Positions 1-7,523 of a stretch of 64,000 nt of DNA are shown here, piece by piece (the stretch's first letter is position 1; every line of letters begins with the position of its first letter). The position numbers were made by a program, and so were the translations under genes. Below the pieces are notes generated by a model that saw only the letters and a program-made list of their open reading frames with translations, made no database searches and was not told where the DNA came from. This stretch comes from Elusimicrobiota bacterium (lineage in GTDB: Bacteria > Elusimicrobiota > Elusimicrobia > UBA1565 > UBA9628): contig CP096137.1 in assembly GCA_023213235.1 (NCBI GenBank), positions 3,310,437 through 3,374,436 of the forward strand, given 5' to 3'.

Positions 1-1119
1 GACGCGGGCGGGGCGGTCGCCGAGGACGCGGCCCGCGATCCGCCCGGGATTCGACGGAACCTCACCGGAGAGGTCGAGAAGCCCCTCGGGCACACCGCGC
101 GGCGACGCCGCGGACTCCCGGGCCCAATACGCGGCGCGGGCGCCGTCCCCGAACCGGGCGTAGGCCAGCGCCAAGCGCGCCGCGCCCGCCGGCCCGACCC
201 GGTGCGCCGTCTCGTCGGCGAGCGCGTCGAGCGCCGCGCGGCCGGCGGCGGTCGGCGGCGCGGAGGCGAGATGCGCGAGCAGCAGCGAGCGCGCGAGGTC
301 GTCGCCGAGACGGGCCCCCAGAGACAGGGCGCGGCGCAGGCCCTCCGGGTCCATGAGCTTGGCTCGCTCCGAGTACAGCGCGCGCAGGAGGGCCAGGCGA
401 TGGACGCCGGGACGGGCCGCGCGCTCCTCGGCCGCGGCGAGAACGGCCTCCGCCGACGGGGCCGGCAGATCATAGACCGTACGGGACGGCCGGCCCTCTT
501 CCTCGGTCAGGACGAGCACTCGCAGGCGCGGCGCGCCCGCGCTCCAAGCCGCGGCGGCGGGCGCGGGCGGCGGCGTCCAGGCCCCGTACGCGACGGCGGC
601 CGCCGCCGCGGCGAGCGCCGTGCCCGCGGCCCAGCCGGCCAGGGCGTCGGACAGCGAGGCCCGCTTGGGAGCGAGGAAGCCCAGGCACGCGCGGCCCGCG
701 AGCCACAGGATGCCGCCGCACGCCGCGAGGTTGGCCGCCGGCTCGAGCGGGTCGAGGGAGCCGAACGGGAACCAGACTCGCTGCGAGACCTCGAGCCACA
801 CGACGAACGACCAGCGCGCCAGCGCGAGCGCGAGCAGCAGCCCCCAGGCCCGGGCGAGGCGCTCGCGAGGGCTCCACGTCCGCCAACGCGCGGCGGCGAG
901 AGCGCGCCTGAGGAATAGGCCGGCCGACGCGAGCAGCAGCAGGACGGCCGCGGCGCTGAACGCCGTCCGGGCACCGGGCCGCGACAGCAAGTCGAAGGCC
1001 CCGGAGTACAGCGCCCATCCTGCGCGGCGCGGCAGAATGAAATCGAGCGTCGGCGGCAGGCGGGAGGCGAAAATCATCGCCGCGAGCGCCGCGCCGGCGC
1101 CGAGCGCCGGCCATGTCAT
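1..1119 (-). CDS. Membrane protein with TPR-like C-terminal half, truncated by window edge
   Basis: An open frame runs from an ATG at 1119 down to base 1 without a stop, so the 3' end lies outside the window. The N-terminal ~190 residues contain about four hydrophobic segments (for example VLLLLASAGLFL and LALALARW). A Pro/Ala-rich linker follows, then a soluble part rich in Ala, Leu, Arg and Glu that resembles helical repeats (RALSLGARLGDDLARSLLLA). The ATG overlaps the stop of the upstream methyltransferase (ATGA), so the two are probably translated together. No family is recognised. The membrane-plus-helical-repeat layout resembles the two membrane proteins at 18.4-20.9 kb, but I see no clear homology. 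The reading frame is convincing from the absence of stops and from GC-rich third positions; the function is unknown. Confidence 0.7.
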   Translation of the reverse strand, partial: MTWPALGAGAALAAMIFASRLPPTLDFILPRRAGWALYSGAFDLLSRPGARTAFSAAAVLLLLASAGLFLRRALAAARWRTWSPRERLARAWGLLLALALARWSFVVWLEVSQRVWFPFGSLDPLEPAANLAACGGILWLAGRACLGFLAPKRASLSDALAGWAAGTALAAAAAAVAYGAWTPPPAPAAAAWSAGAPRLRVLVLTEEEGRPSRTVYDLPAPSAEAVLAAAEERAARPGVHRLALLRALYSERAKLMDPEGLRRALSLGARLGDDLARSLLLAHLASAPPTAAGRAALDALADETAHRVGPAGAARLALAYARFGDGARAAYWARESAASPRGVPEGLLDLSGEVPSNPGRIAGRVLGDRPARV

Positions 1120-1930
1120 TTTCGGCCTTTGATGCGGATCGCGGTCGGCAGGCCGTCGGGCTCGCGGCGCTGGCGCCGCTCTTCCTTGGGCCGCTCGGCG
1201 AGGACGACGACGCGCGGGCTCTCCATCGCGTACGCCGACCCGTCGAAGCCGCCCCAGCTCTGCCGGTAGACCAGCCCCGCCCGCTCGAGCTGAGCCTTGA
1301 GCTCCGTCAAAGTGTAGACGCGGACGCTGACGAAGGACGGCGTGCGCTTGCCGTCGGCGCCGACGATCACGCGGCGGTTGTCGAGCCGCCCGCGCTCGAA
1401 GTCGAAGCTGATCTGGTCGAGCACGACGGCGCCCTTGCCCTCCTCGCCCTGCTCCCAGAAATTGGGCTCGAAGTGGCGCATGAGCCATTCCTTGTTGAGC
1501 GCGTCGATGAGCAGCAGGCCGCCGGGCTTGAGCGCCTTGCGCGCCGACTCGAGGCAGCGCACGTCCTCCTTGTCGCTCTCGCGCTGGCCGAAGGCGCCGT
1601 CGAGACAGACGACCGCGTCGATCTCGGCGCGGTAGGGAATGGCGGCGGTGTCGGCCTTCAGGAAATGGATGTTGAGCTTCTCGCCCTTGGCCGCGGCGCG
1701 CGCCGCCGCGAGCGCGCGCTCGTCGGGGTCGAGGCCCACGACGCGGTGGCCGCGCCGGGCGAGCTCGATCGTGCGCCGGCCCGAGCCGCAGCCGAGGTCG
1801 AGCACGCGCGAGCGCGGCTCGAGGCGCAAAAGCGCTCGACGCCGTCGATCTGCGTCTTGACCTGGGAGTGCGGCCGGCGCGGGTCGTCCTCGAGGTGCAT
1901 CCGCCACCAGGAGAGCGCTTCCTTCTTCAT
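1116..1930 (-). CDS. Class I SAM-dependent methyltransferase (one frameshift)
   Basis: The protein transfers a methyl group from S-adenosylmethionine to an unknown substrate. SAM-binding motif I is visible (VLDLGCGSGR), followed by an acidic end of strand 2 (VVGLDPDERAL) and a motif-IV-like stretch (AVVCLDGAFG). The natural N-terminus begins MKKEALSWWRMHL at 1930 and reads into TQIDGVERF; a one-base shift at the AAAA run 1828-1831 joins it to the motif I frame. Starting further upstream in the motif I frame would give an arginine-rich, implausible leader. A TAGAAT box lies 6 nt before the ATG, suggesting a leaderless transcript. The partial membrane protein downstream overlaps it by 4 bp. The family is secure, the substrate is not. 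Confidence 0.82.
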
Positions 1931-1936
1931 GCGTCG

Positions 1937-1942
1937 ATTCTA
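1937..1942 (-). promoter_or_regulatory. -10 box of the methyltransferase gene
   Basis: TAGAAT on the minus strand, followed by 6 nt and then the ATG at 1930. There is no room for a Shine-Dalgarno sequence, so the mRNA is probably leaderless. Confidence 0.55.
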
Positions 1943-1960
1943 TAAATAACCGGGCCACCG

Positions 1961-1974
1961 GTGCCTGTCCTCCC
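1961..1974 (+). repeat. REP-like element, copy 1
   Basis: GTGCCTGTCC followed by TCCC. It is nearly the reverse complement of GGGGACAGGCAC at 36609-36620. Weak flanking complementarity (AACCGGG on the left, CCCGTT on the right) could close a hairpin. The core resembles extragenic palindromes seen in many bacteria; identification is by eye only. Confidence 0.4.
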
Positions 1975-1996
1975 GTTGTTGCATTATCGGCCGATC

Positions 1997-2012
1997 TAGG
2001 TCTTTAGACCTA
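1997..2012. promoter_or_regulatory. Palindrome TAGGTCT-TT-AGACCTA
   Basis: Perfect 7-bp arms around a TT centre, in the intergenic region before a candidate structured RNA. Related palindromes lie at 59839-59854 and 26048-26061. This is a possible operator for an unknown regulator. Confidence 0.45.
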
Positions 2013-2020
2013 TCCTGACG

Positions 2021-2212
2021 CAGTGCCATCGGCCCTCCCGAGAGGGGCGCGGCGCCGATATCCTAAGGGTACAAGGCGCTTTCCTCCTCCTACCCGCGCG
2101 AGCGGGATCCCGGAGGAAACGCGACGCGGATCGCAGGAAGTAACGCCCCCTATCGACCGCGGCTCGACCGAAGCCCGCCTCTTTTCCCAGGGAGGCGGGC
2201 TTCTTCGTTTTT
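2021..2212 (+). ncRNA. Candidate structured RNA ending in an intrinsic terminator
   Basis: This stretch has no convincing coding frame but can fold well. ATCGGC at 2028 pairs with GCCGAT, with an inner CCCTC/GAGGG stem. TTTCCTCC pairs with GGAGGAAA around an inner CCCGC-GCGA-GCGGG hairpin with a GNRA tetraloop. AGGG and GGCG on the left can pair with CGCC and CCCT near 2145-2153. The stretch ends in the terminator at 2170-2212. The length (~190 nt) fits a 6S-like or regulatory RNA, or a leader upstream of the nitrilase operon. I could not match it to a known RNA class. The nitrilase gene has its own -10 box after the terminator, which favours an independent transcript. Confidence 0.35.
2170..2212 (+). 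terminator. Intrinsic terminator before the nitrilase gene
   Basis: GAAGCCCGCCTC (2170-2181) pairs perfectly with GAGGCGGGCTTC (2192-2203), followed by TTCGTTTTT. It ends only 14 nt before the nitrilase ATG, so it closes an upstream transcript (the candidate RNA). Confidence 0.75.
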
Positions 2213-2214
2213 GG

Positions 2215-2220
2215 TATCCT
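2215..2220 (+). promoter_or_regulatory. -10 box of the nitrilase operon
   Basis: TATCCT, then 6 nt, then the ATG at 2227. Located directly after the terminator T-run. Probably gives a leaderless mRNA. Confidence 0.5.
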
Positions 2221-2226
2221 CCCTCC

Positions 2227-3001
2227 ATGGAATTCCGCCTGGGCGTCGTCCAGAACTCCCCGAAGTTCCTCAAGGGGAAGGAGAATCTCGAAGCCTGCCT
2301 CGCGGAGATGGAGCGCCACGAGGCCGACCTGTGGGTGCTTCCCGAGTTCTTCGCCTCCGGCTACAACTTCCGCACGAAGGCCGAGGCCGCCAAGTGCGCC
2401 GAGCCCGCCGACGGCCCCCTGGTCGCGCGCCTCAAGGATTGGTCGGCGGCCCACGACTGCGCGCTCGTGGCCGGCTTCCTGAAAAGGCCGGCGGCAAGCT
2501 CTACAACTCGGCCGTCCTCGTCGACGGCGCCAGGAGCCGCGTCTACCGCAAGACCCATCTCTTCGGCAGCGAGAAGCGCTTCTTCACGGCCGGAACGACG
2601 GGCTTCTGGGTCGACAACGTGCGCGGAGCCAAGGTCGGCCCGATGATCTGCTTCGACTGGTTCTTCCCCGAGTCGGCGCGCACGCTCGCCCTGCTGGGCG
2701 CCGAGATCATCGCCCACCCCTCGAACCTGGTCCTGCCGTGGGCCCCCGAGGGAATGAAGATCCGCTCGCTCGAGAACCGGGTCTTCTCCGCCACCGCCAA
2801 CCGCGTCGGGGCCGAGCACGGGCTCGGCTTCATCGGCCAGTCCCAGGTGGCCGCCACCAACGGCTCTTTGCTCGTGCGCCTTTCCCCGACCGCCCGGGCG
2901 CCGCCGTCGTCGTCATCGACCCCGCGGTCGCCCGTGAGAAGAAGGTCCACCCCGCCTGCGACCTGTTCAAGGACCGCCGGCCCTCCAAGTATGGCCTCTA
3001 A
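2227..3001 (+). CDS. Carbon-nitrogen hydrolase (nitrilase/omega-amidase family), two frameshifts
   Basis: The enzyme hydrolyses a C-N bond of a nitrile or amide substrate in the cytoplasm. The Glu-Lys-Cys triad is visible: Glu in VLPEFFASGY, Lys in YRKTHLFG and Cys in GPMICFDWFFPES. About 257 residues fits the family. The frame changes at the AAAA run 2482-2485 and again near the CCTTTCCCC at 2880-2887, after which it reads to the C-terminus SKYGL. Both points are homopolymers, so the gene is probably intact in the organism. It is the first gene of an operon with the thioesterase, the JmjC oxygenase and the NHLP peptide. The exact substrate is not inferable. Confidence 0.85.
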
Positions 3002-3474
3002 AAGAAGGACTCCGCCCTGCCCGCCCGCCCCGCCCGGGACTCCGTCTCCGACGTCGGCGACCTCATGTTTCCCCGGACGCCAACATGCACGGCACCGTGT
3101 TCGGCGGCAAGGTCCTGCAGATGGTCGACAAGGCCGCCTCCGTGTGCGCGATGCGCCACGCGGGAAAGCCCGTCGTCACCGTCGCCATGGAGCGCGTCGA
3201 GTTCCTCGTCCCGATCCGCGTGGGCACCTTCCTGATCGCCAACGCCCGGGTCAACCACACGGGCCGCACCTCCATGGAGATCGGCGTCGAGGTCTACGCC
3301 GAGGACATGCCCGGCGGCCGCCGCGTGCACACCAATTCCTGCCTCGTCACCATGGTCGCCGTCGACGCCGACGGCCGTCCCTCGTCAGTCCCGCCGCTGC
3401 TGCTCGAGACGCCCGAGGACAAGGAGCGCTGGGCCGGCGCCGAGTTGCGCCGCAAGGCGCGGCTCAAGGGCTAA
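2991..3474 (+). CDS. Acyl-CoA thioesterase, hotdog fold (frameshifted N-terminus)
   Basis: This is a YciA/BFIT-type thioesterase that cleaves acyl-CoA to free acid and CoA. The family signature of a P-x-D-x-N-x-HGTVFGG type spans a frameshift: LMFP lies before the CCCC run 3071-3074, and ANMHGTVFGGKVL follows it. The remainder (VTVAMERVEFLVPIRVG, NHTGRTSMEIGVEVYAED) is typical of hotdog strands. The start is unresolved. ATG 2991 overlaps the nitrilase stop and would need a second indel at the AAAA run 3000-3003; ATG 3064 would cut the N-terminus. The stop lies one base before the start of the next gene, so the operon is tight. Confidence 0.82.
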
Positions 3475-3475
3475 G

Positions 3476-4690
3476 ATGCCCTCGGCTCGAGGCCTCGGCC
3501 TTCGAGAGCTCCTGCGTCCTCTCACGAAGGACCGCTTTTTCCGTGATCACTGGGAAAAGCGGCCGCTGCGTCTGAGCGGGGACGCACGCCGTTTCGAGAG
3601 CTTGCTTCGCCTCAGGGACGTCGACTCGCTCGCCTGCTTCGGCGTGCTGAGCTCATCCGAATCGGACGTGCGCCTCGCGAAGACCGAAGGCGGAAAGTTC
3701 GCCAGCCGCCCCGTGCGGACGTCCGCGAGCGGAATTCCCGACCCCTACGGCCTCTACCGCGCGCACCACGAAGGGCAGACTTTAATCGTCAATCGCGTGG
3801 ACGCCCGCTGGCGGCCGATCGCGGCGCTGTGCCGCGCGCTCGAATGGGAGCTCCATCACCGCGTCAACGCGAACCTCTACTTCACCCCGCCGCGCGCCCA
3901 AGGCTTCGCGCCCCACTTCGACACGCACGACGTGTTCATCCTCCAGCTCGAGGGCGAGAAGGACTGGCGCTTCTTCGGATCCGTCCCGCTGCCGCTCGAG
4001 GAGGACAACGAGCTCCGCGGCCCTGAGGCTTCGGCGCCCGGACGCGCTAGCCGTACCCTGACCTTGCGGCCCGGCGACTTGCTCTACGTTCCGCGCGGCG
4101 TCGTCCACGATGCGGTCAGCCGGGACTCCTCGTCCTTGCATCTCACCGTCGGCGTTCACGTCACGCGCTGGCTCGATCTCGCCCGACAAGCGCTCGAACG
4201 CGAGGCGCGGGCGGATGACCGCCTTCGCGAAGCGCTGCCGCCCGGCTTCCTCGATCCAGGCCGCCGTCCCGCCTTGCGCGCCCGGCTCGGCGAGCTTCTC
4301 GCCGCCGCCGCGAAAGGACGAGCCGCGGACCTGGCGGTCGACGGCATCTCCGAGCGCCGGCTCCAAAGCGGCTCGCCGCTGCCCGACGGCCACTTCTCGG
4401 CGCTCGAGCGCGCGACGAAGCTGTCGGATGACACTTTCGTCGCTCGCCGAGGCGCGATGCCGTGCGCGGCCTTTCGCGAGGGCCGCCGCGCGGGAATCCG
4501 CTTTCCGGGCAACACGGTGACGGGACCGGAGGAGATCGCGTCCGCGCTACGCTATGTCGCCGCAAACCGCCGCTTCAAGGTATCCGACCTGCCGGGACCG
4601 ATAAGCGCGGGTTCGAAGCGGACTCTCGTGCGAAAATTGATCAGGGAAGGCCTGCTGACGTTCGCCGGACAATCGGGGAGGAACTCATGA
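3476..4690 (+). CDS. Cupin_4/JmjC-type Fe(II)/2-oxoglutarate oxygenase
   Basis: This 404-residue protein has the layout of ROXA/YcfD-type ribosomal oxygenases. An N-terminal FFRDHWEKRPLRL is followed by a double-stranded beta-helix with the iron-binding HFDTHDVFILQ (H-x-D) and the distal His in VPRGVVHDA. A C-terminal winged-helix-like dimer region follows. Family members hydroxylate Arg, His or other residues of proteins or peptides using O2 and 2-oxoglutarate. It overlaps the ATG of the NHLP-type peptide gene by 4 bp (ATGA). This strict coupling suggests the peptide could be its substrate, an inference without direct evidence. The family call is strong; ribosomal protein L16 or L27 remains an alternative target. 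Confidence 0.85.
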   Translation: MPSARGLGLRELLRPLTKDRFFRDHWEKRPLRLSGDARRFESLLRLRDVDSLACFGVLSSSESDVRLAKTEGGKFASRPVRTSASGIPDPYGLYRAHHEGQTLIVNRVDARWRPIAALCRALEWELHHRVNANLYFTPPRAQGFAPHFDTHDVFILQLEGEKDWRFFGSVPLPLEEDNELRGPEASAPGRASRTLTLRPGDLLYVPRGVVHDAVSRDSSSLHLTVGVHVTRWLDLARQALEREARADDRLREALPPGFLDPGRRPALRARLGELLAAAAKGRAADLAVDGISERRLQSGSPLPDGHFSALERATKLSDDTFVARRGAMPCAAFREGRRAGIRFPGNTVTGPEEIASALRYVAANRRFKVSDLPGPISAGSKRTLVRKLIREGLLTFAGQSGRNS

Positions 4691-5120
4691 AGAAGGAGAA
4701 AAATTCCGCGTGGACGGACAAAGCCGACGACTCGGCGAAGTTGTGGGTGACGCACATGTACTTTCTGGCGCGCAAGGCCGCTGTCGACCCGAAGTTCAAG
4801 GCTCTGCTCAAGTCGGACCCGCCGCGGCGGCGCGAGTCATCGGCATAGGAGTCCCCAAGGGCGGCAAAGTCACTGTCGTCGAGAGCACGGCCAAAAACTT
4901 ACTCCTTGTCCTGCCGCCGGCGCCCGGGACGATCACTTTCCCGGGCATCGAGATCTCCGAGGAGACTCTCAAGGCGACCGGGGACTACGAGACGTTCGCC
5001 TTCAAGGATGACTTTGATATTCATCGCAACAAGGACGCGAAGATCGGGAACAACGACGGCAGCCAGGATCCGAAGCAGAAGGATTCCGACACGTCGGGAA
5101 ATGCCGGCGGAAAGGACTGA
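4687..5120 (+). CDS. NHLP-type leader peptide protein, RiPP-precursor-like (one frameshift)
   Basis: The protein begins MKKEKNSAWTDKADDS. It then has the pattern of nitrile-hydratase-like leader peptides: ARKAAVDPKFKALLKSDP, an Ala-rich turn, VIGIGVPKGGKVTVVES, and the closing KNLLLVLPPAP. The frame changes near 4818-4836 (CCC then GCCGCGGCGG). After the leader comes a hydrophilic ~60-residue tail rich in Asp, Lys, Asn, Gly and Ser (for example DDFDIHRNKDAKIGNNDG), with no Cys. NHLP leaders mark precursors of proteusins and some azole-containing RiPPs. The start is supported by GGGGAGGAA upstream. No LanM, YcaO or radical SAM gene is nearby, so it could be a free-standing relative with another role. 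Confidence 0.68.
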
Positions 5121-6002
5121 TCAGCCTTTCAGCAAAGCCCCGGCCGCCCGCGCGACCTCCGCTTCGCGCGCGGCGCGCCGGGCGGCGAGGCTCTTCTGAG
5201 CTGCTCGCAATTCGCGGCGCACGCTCAACAGTTCGCCGGGCTGGAACAGCCAGACCACGGGCCTCCGCGCCAACGCGGACAGCTCCTGGTCGAGACCGGC
5301 CAGCCTCCACTCGAGAAGGCCCGTATTCGAGTCGTATAGGCTCTCGATCCGCCCGCGCGCCTCGGCGGCCAGCGCCGCGCGCTTGACGGGTCCGGCGGCG
5401 CGAGCCGCGCGCTCGAGCTCCACGAGGGCAAGCTCATCCGTCATCTGGCGGATCGACTCGGCCTTCTGGCGCTTGCGGTAGTTCCCAGCCCGCTGGAACC
5501 AGGCGAACTTATCCTTGAAGCGCGCACGCCGCTCGCCGGCGCCCAGGGCCTGCAGGCGGCGCGAGAGCGCGGGCTCATGCTCCTTGACGTAGGCGAGAGC
5601 CTCGGCCTCCCCCGCCACGAGCCCGCCGTCGAGGACGGTGCCCGCGGGCCACTCGTACGCCTGCTCCGCTGCGGTCGCGACGACCGGAAGCCCGAGCGCC
5701 GCGCGAATGCGCAGGCGCGCGTCGGCCTTCTGGCCCGATCGGTACCCGGGACCGCGCTGAAACCACGCGAACCAGCGGCCGAATCGCGCGCGGCGCTCGG
5801 CCGGGTCAAGCTTCTCGAGTTCCGCAAACAACTCAGGGTCCTCGCGCCGGAAATGCTCGAGCGCGCGCCCCTCGCCCGCCACGAGGCCGCCGGCGACGAC
5901 GGCACCGGCGGGCAGTTCGGGCGCTGGCTCGAACGGGCGCGAGATCCATAGGGCGAACGACAGTCCGAGGACGACCATGGGTGTCGAAAGCTTCTTACTC
6001 AT
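5121..6002 (-). CDS. Exported protein with two WFAWFQR-type repeats in an ECF-sigma operon
   Basis: This 293-residue protein has an N-terminal hydrophobic signal or anchor (MVVLGLSFALWI). Two ~65-residue copies of one module follow. Each starts PAG-V--GGLVAGE, continues through a charged helix and ends FAWFQR-(G/A)-GYR or NYRKRQKA (residues about 30-95 and 115-185). The C-terminal ~100 residues are a helical, Arg/Ala-rich region ending near the stop. It overlaps the anti-sigma gene by 8 bp and is the last gene of the sigma/anti-sigma operon, so it is a likely partner or output of that envelope-stress circuit. No known domain was recognised. Confidence 0.7.
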   Translation of the reverse strand: MSKKLSTPMVVLGLSFALWISRPFEPAPELPAGAVVAGGLVAGEGRALEHFRREDPELFAELEKLDPAERRARFGRWFAWFQRGPGYRSGQKADARLRIRAALGLPVVATAAEQAYEWPAGTVLDGGLVAGEAEALAYVKEHEPALSRRLQALGAGERRARFKDKFAWFQRAGNYRKRQKAESIRQMTDELALVELERAARAAGPVKRAALAAEARGRIESLYDSNTGLLEWRLAGLDQELSALARRPVVWLFQPGELLSVRRELRAAQKSLAARRAAREAEVARAAGALLKG

Positions 6003-6354
6003 GGATGGGCTCCTTGAGGCGCTCGAGCTCGGCGCCGAGGCGTTCGAGCTCCTCGCGGTCGCCGACCGGCGCGAGGCCCCGCGCGAGTGTCAGGACGAAT
6101 AACAGGCCCGCGAGCGCGTAGGCCGCGGCGCCGGCGCGCGCGGCGAGCGGGAAAGGGCCCGCGGCAGCCATAGCCGCGGCCGCCAGGCTCGGGGAGGGCG
6201 CGATCCCGGCTCCGCGCGCCCAACGATGCGCCGACTCCGCCGCGTCGAGGAGGCCGCGGCATTCCGCGCAGACGGCGAGATGGCGCTCGAACTCGGCGGC
6301 TTCGGCACCGGAGAGTTCGCCGGAATCGTACAGCAGACATTGATTAAGATGCAC
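5995..6354 (-). CDS. Anti-sigma factor with ZAS zinc finger and one TM helix
   Basis: The 119-residue protein carries the zinc-binding anti-sigma signature HLAVCAEC (H-x3-C-x2-C) within MHLNQCLLYDSGELS, then a single transmembrane helix (AAAYALAGLLFVLTLA) and a short charged tail. Such proteins hold a cognate ECF sigma factor at the membrane. It overlaps the sigma gene by 11 bp and the downstream repeat-protein gene by 8 bp. The order sigma, anti-sigma, exported protein is the usual arrangement for self-regulated envelope-stress circuits. What it senses is unknown. Confidence 0.88.
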   Translation of the reverse strand: MHLNQCLLYDSGELSGAEAAEFERHLAVCAECRGLLDAAESAHRWARGAGIAPSPSLAAAAMAAAGPFPLAARAGAAAYALAGLLFVLTLARGLAPVGDREELERLGAELERLKEPIHE

Positions 6355-6891
6355 TGCTCTCCTCCTCCTGGAGCGCCGCCCGAAGCTTGACGAGCGCGGC
6401 GTTCATGCGCGACAGCGCCGTTCCCAACGGAACGCCCTGGGCGGCGGCGATCTCCTTGAACGACATTCCGCCGTGCTCTCTCATGAGGAACACGGCTTTC
6501 TGCTCCTCGGGCAGCGCTCCGATCGCGTCCTCGACGCGCCCGCGGCTCATTCCCCGCTCGAACTCGGCCGCGGGACCGGGGCGGCCCTCCGCGAAGACGT
6601 CGAGCCCGAACTCTCCCTCGCCGGCCGGGGCGCTCCTGCCCCGGCGAGCGGCGTCCGCCGCCGCATTGTGGGCGATCTTGAATATCCAACTCATCCCGCG
6701 CCCGCTCGCGCGGTAGCCCCCGAGCCCTCGCGGACCTTCAGCCAGACCTCCTGGAACAGGTCGTCGGCCGCGTCGCGGCCGCAGAGGCGCACGAGGAATG
6801 CGTATACCCGCGCCGAGAAGCGCTCGATGAGGGCACCGAGGGCTTCCGGGTCGCGGCCGCAGTCCAATATCAATTGGTCATCGCTCGTCAT
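6344..6891 (-). CDS. ECF-type RNA polymerase sigma factor (one frameshift)
   Basis: Region 2 is visible in ALIERFSARVYAFLVRL and DDLFQEVWLKVRE, continuing after the shift as MSWIFKIAHNAAADAARR. Region 4 is visible as AIGALPEEQKAVFLMRE, FKEIAAAQGVPLGTALSRM. The frame break lies at the CCCCC run 6717-6721; joining the frames gives the normal size of ~182 residues. The linker between regions 2 and 4 is Gly/Glu/Phe-rich. It directs transcription of an unknown regulon and is probably restrained by the overlapping anti-sigma gene. Confidence 0.88.
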
Positions 6892-7102
6892 GGTCCGCCC
6901 TACGCTCTAGACAACGCGCGAGAGCTTTTTTATTCGACCCCTCCTTTCGCTCCCCTAGTGTAGCCCTGGGGCGGTCCGCGTCAAGCCTGAAGAATGATTA
7001 TCCATCGAGTATTTTTAATCGTTGTTTTATAAGTGTTTTTTATCATCTCGTAAGACACACGGGGGTGGTAAAAAACAGGCTCCAATCGGTAATAAATGAC
7101 AC
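6892..7102. other. AT-rich intergenic region between ECF operon and cold-shock gene
   Basis: The ~310-base gap between the sigma gene and the cold-shock gene holds an unusually AT-rich stretch (about 6985-7100) for this genome. It contains a long inverted repeat at 7034-7077 and then the cold-shock promoter. I see no coding frame worth calling. Confidence 0.6.
7034..7077. repeat. Inverted repeat, 12-bp arms, upstream of cold-shock gene
   Basis: TGTTTTTTATCA (7034-7045) pairs with TGGTAAAAAACA (7066-7077) with one mismatch and a 20-nt loop. It lies 26 nt upstream of the cold-shock -35 box. It could be a regulatory site or a bidirectional terminator. Confidence 0.5.
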
Positions 7103-7129
7103 TTGACGGACGCGAGGCCGTGGTATAAT
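7103..7129 (+). promoter_or_regulatory. Sigma-70-like promoter of the cold-shock gene
   Basis: TTGACG (7103-7108) and a perfect TATAAT (7124-7129) with a 15-bp spacer. The predicted 5' leader is ~65 nt and contains a TTCTCG/CGAGAA hairpin. A long structured leader is typical of cold-shock mRNAs. Confidence 0.7.
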
Positions 7130-7202
7130 TTTTACGTTCTCGACGAGAAATCGCCGAGAAGGCCCTGCCGAGGGGCCCGTGAAAGTCGCGTATACGAGGT
7201 AA

Positions 7203-7409
7203 ATGAGCATGCAAGGCAAAGTGAAGTGGTTCAACGACCAGAAGGGCTTCGGGTTCATCACCCCCGACGACGGCAGCGCGGACGTGTTCGTGCATCACAG
7301 CGCGATCCAGTCCGAGGGCTTCCGCTCCCTCACGGAGAACCAGGCCGTTCAGTTCGATCTCCTTCAGACCGACAAGGGCCCGAAGGCTTCCGGCGTCATC
7401 AAGCTCTAA
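7203..7409 (+). CDS. Cold-shock domain protein (CspA family)
   Basis: This 68-residue single cold-shock domain binds single-stranded RNA/DNA and acts as an RNA chaperone. Both RNP motifs are present: KGFGFI (RNP1) and VFVHHSAI (RNP2), within the canonical [19 protein letters not shown] start. ATG 7203 or the in-frame ATG 7209 could be used; I prefer the first for its GAGGT 5 nt upstream. It is monocistronic, with a strong promoter upstream and a strong terminator at 7431-7462. Like other small cytoplasmic CSPs it may be constitutive or temperature-controlled through its leader. Confidence 0.95.
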   Translation: MSMQGKVKWFNDQKGFGFITPDDGSADVFVHHSAIQSEGFRSLTENQAVQFDLLQTDKGPKASGVIKL

Positions 7410-7430
7410 TCGAGCGTTGCCCGGGCAAAC

Positions 7431-7462
7431 GCCCCCGGCCCGAAAGGGCCGGGGGTTCTTTT
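7431..7462 (+). terminator. Intrinsic terminator of the cold-shock gene
   Basis: CCCCCGGCCC (7432-7441), GAAA tetraloop, GGGCCGGGGG (7446-7455), then TTCTTTTG. Perfect 10-bp stem. Confidence 0.9.
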
Positions 7463-7511
7463 GCCCGTTTCATGTAACTTTTACGACATTGACGGCCCCG
7501 GGCCCCTCCTC

Positions 7512-7517
7512 TATACT
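7512..7517 (+). promoter_or_regulatory. -10 box of the FecR/PorV operon
   Basis: TATACT followed by 6 nt and the GTG at 7524; probably a leaderless transcript. Confidence 0.55.
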
Positions 7518-7523
7518 CCCCGG

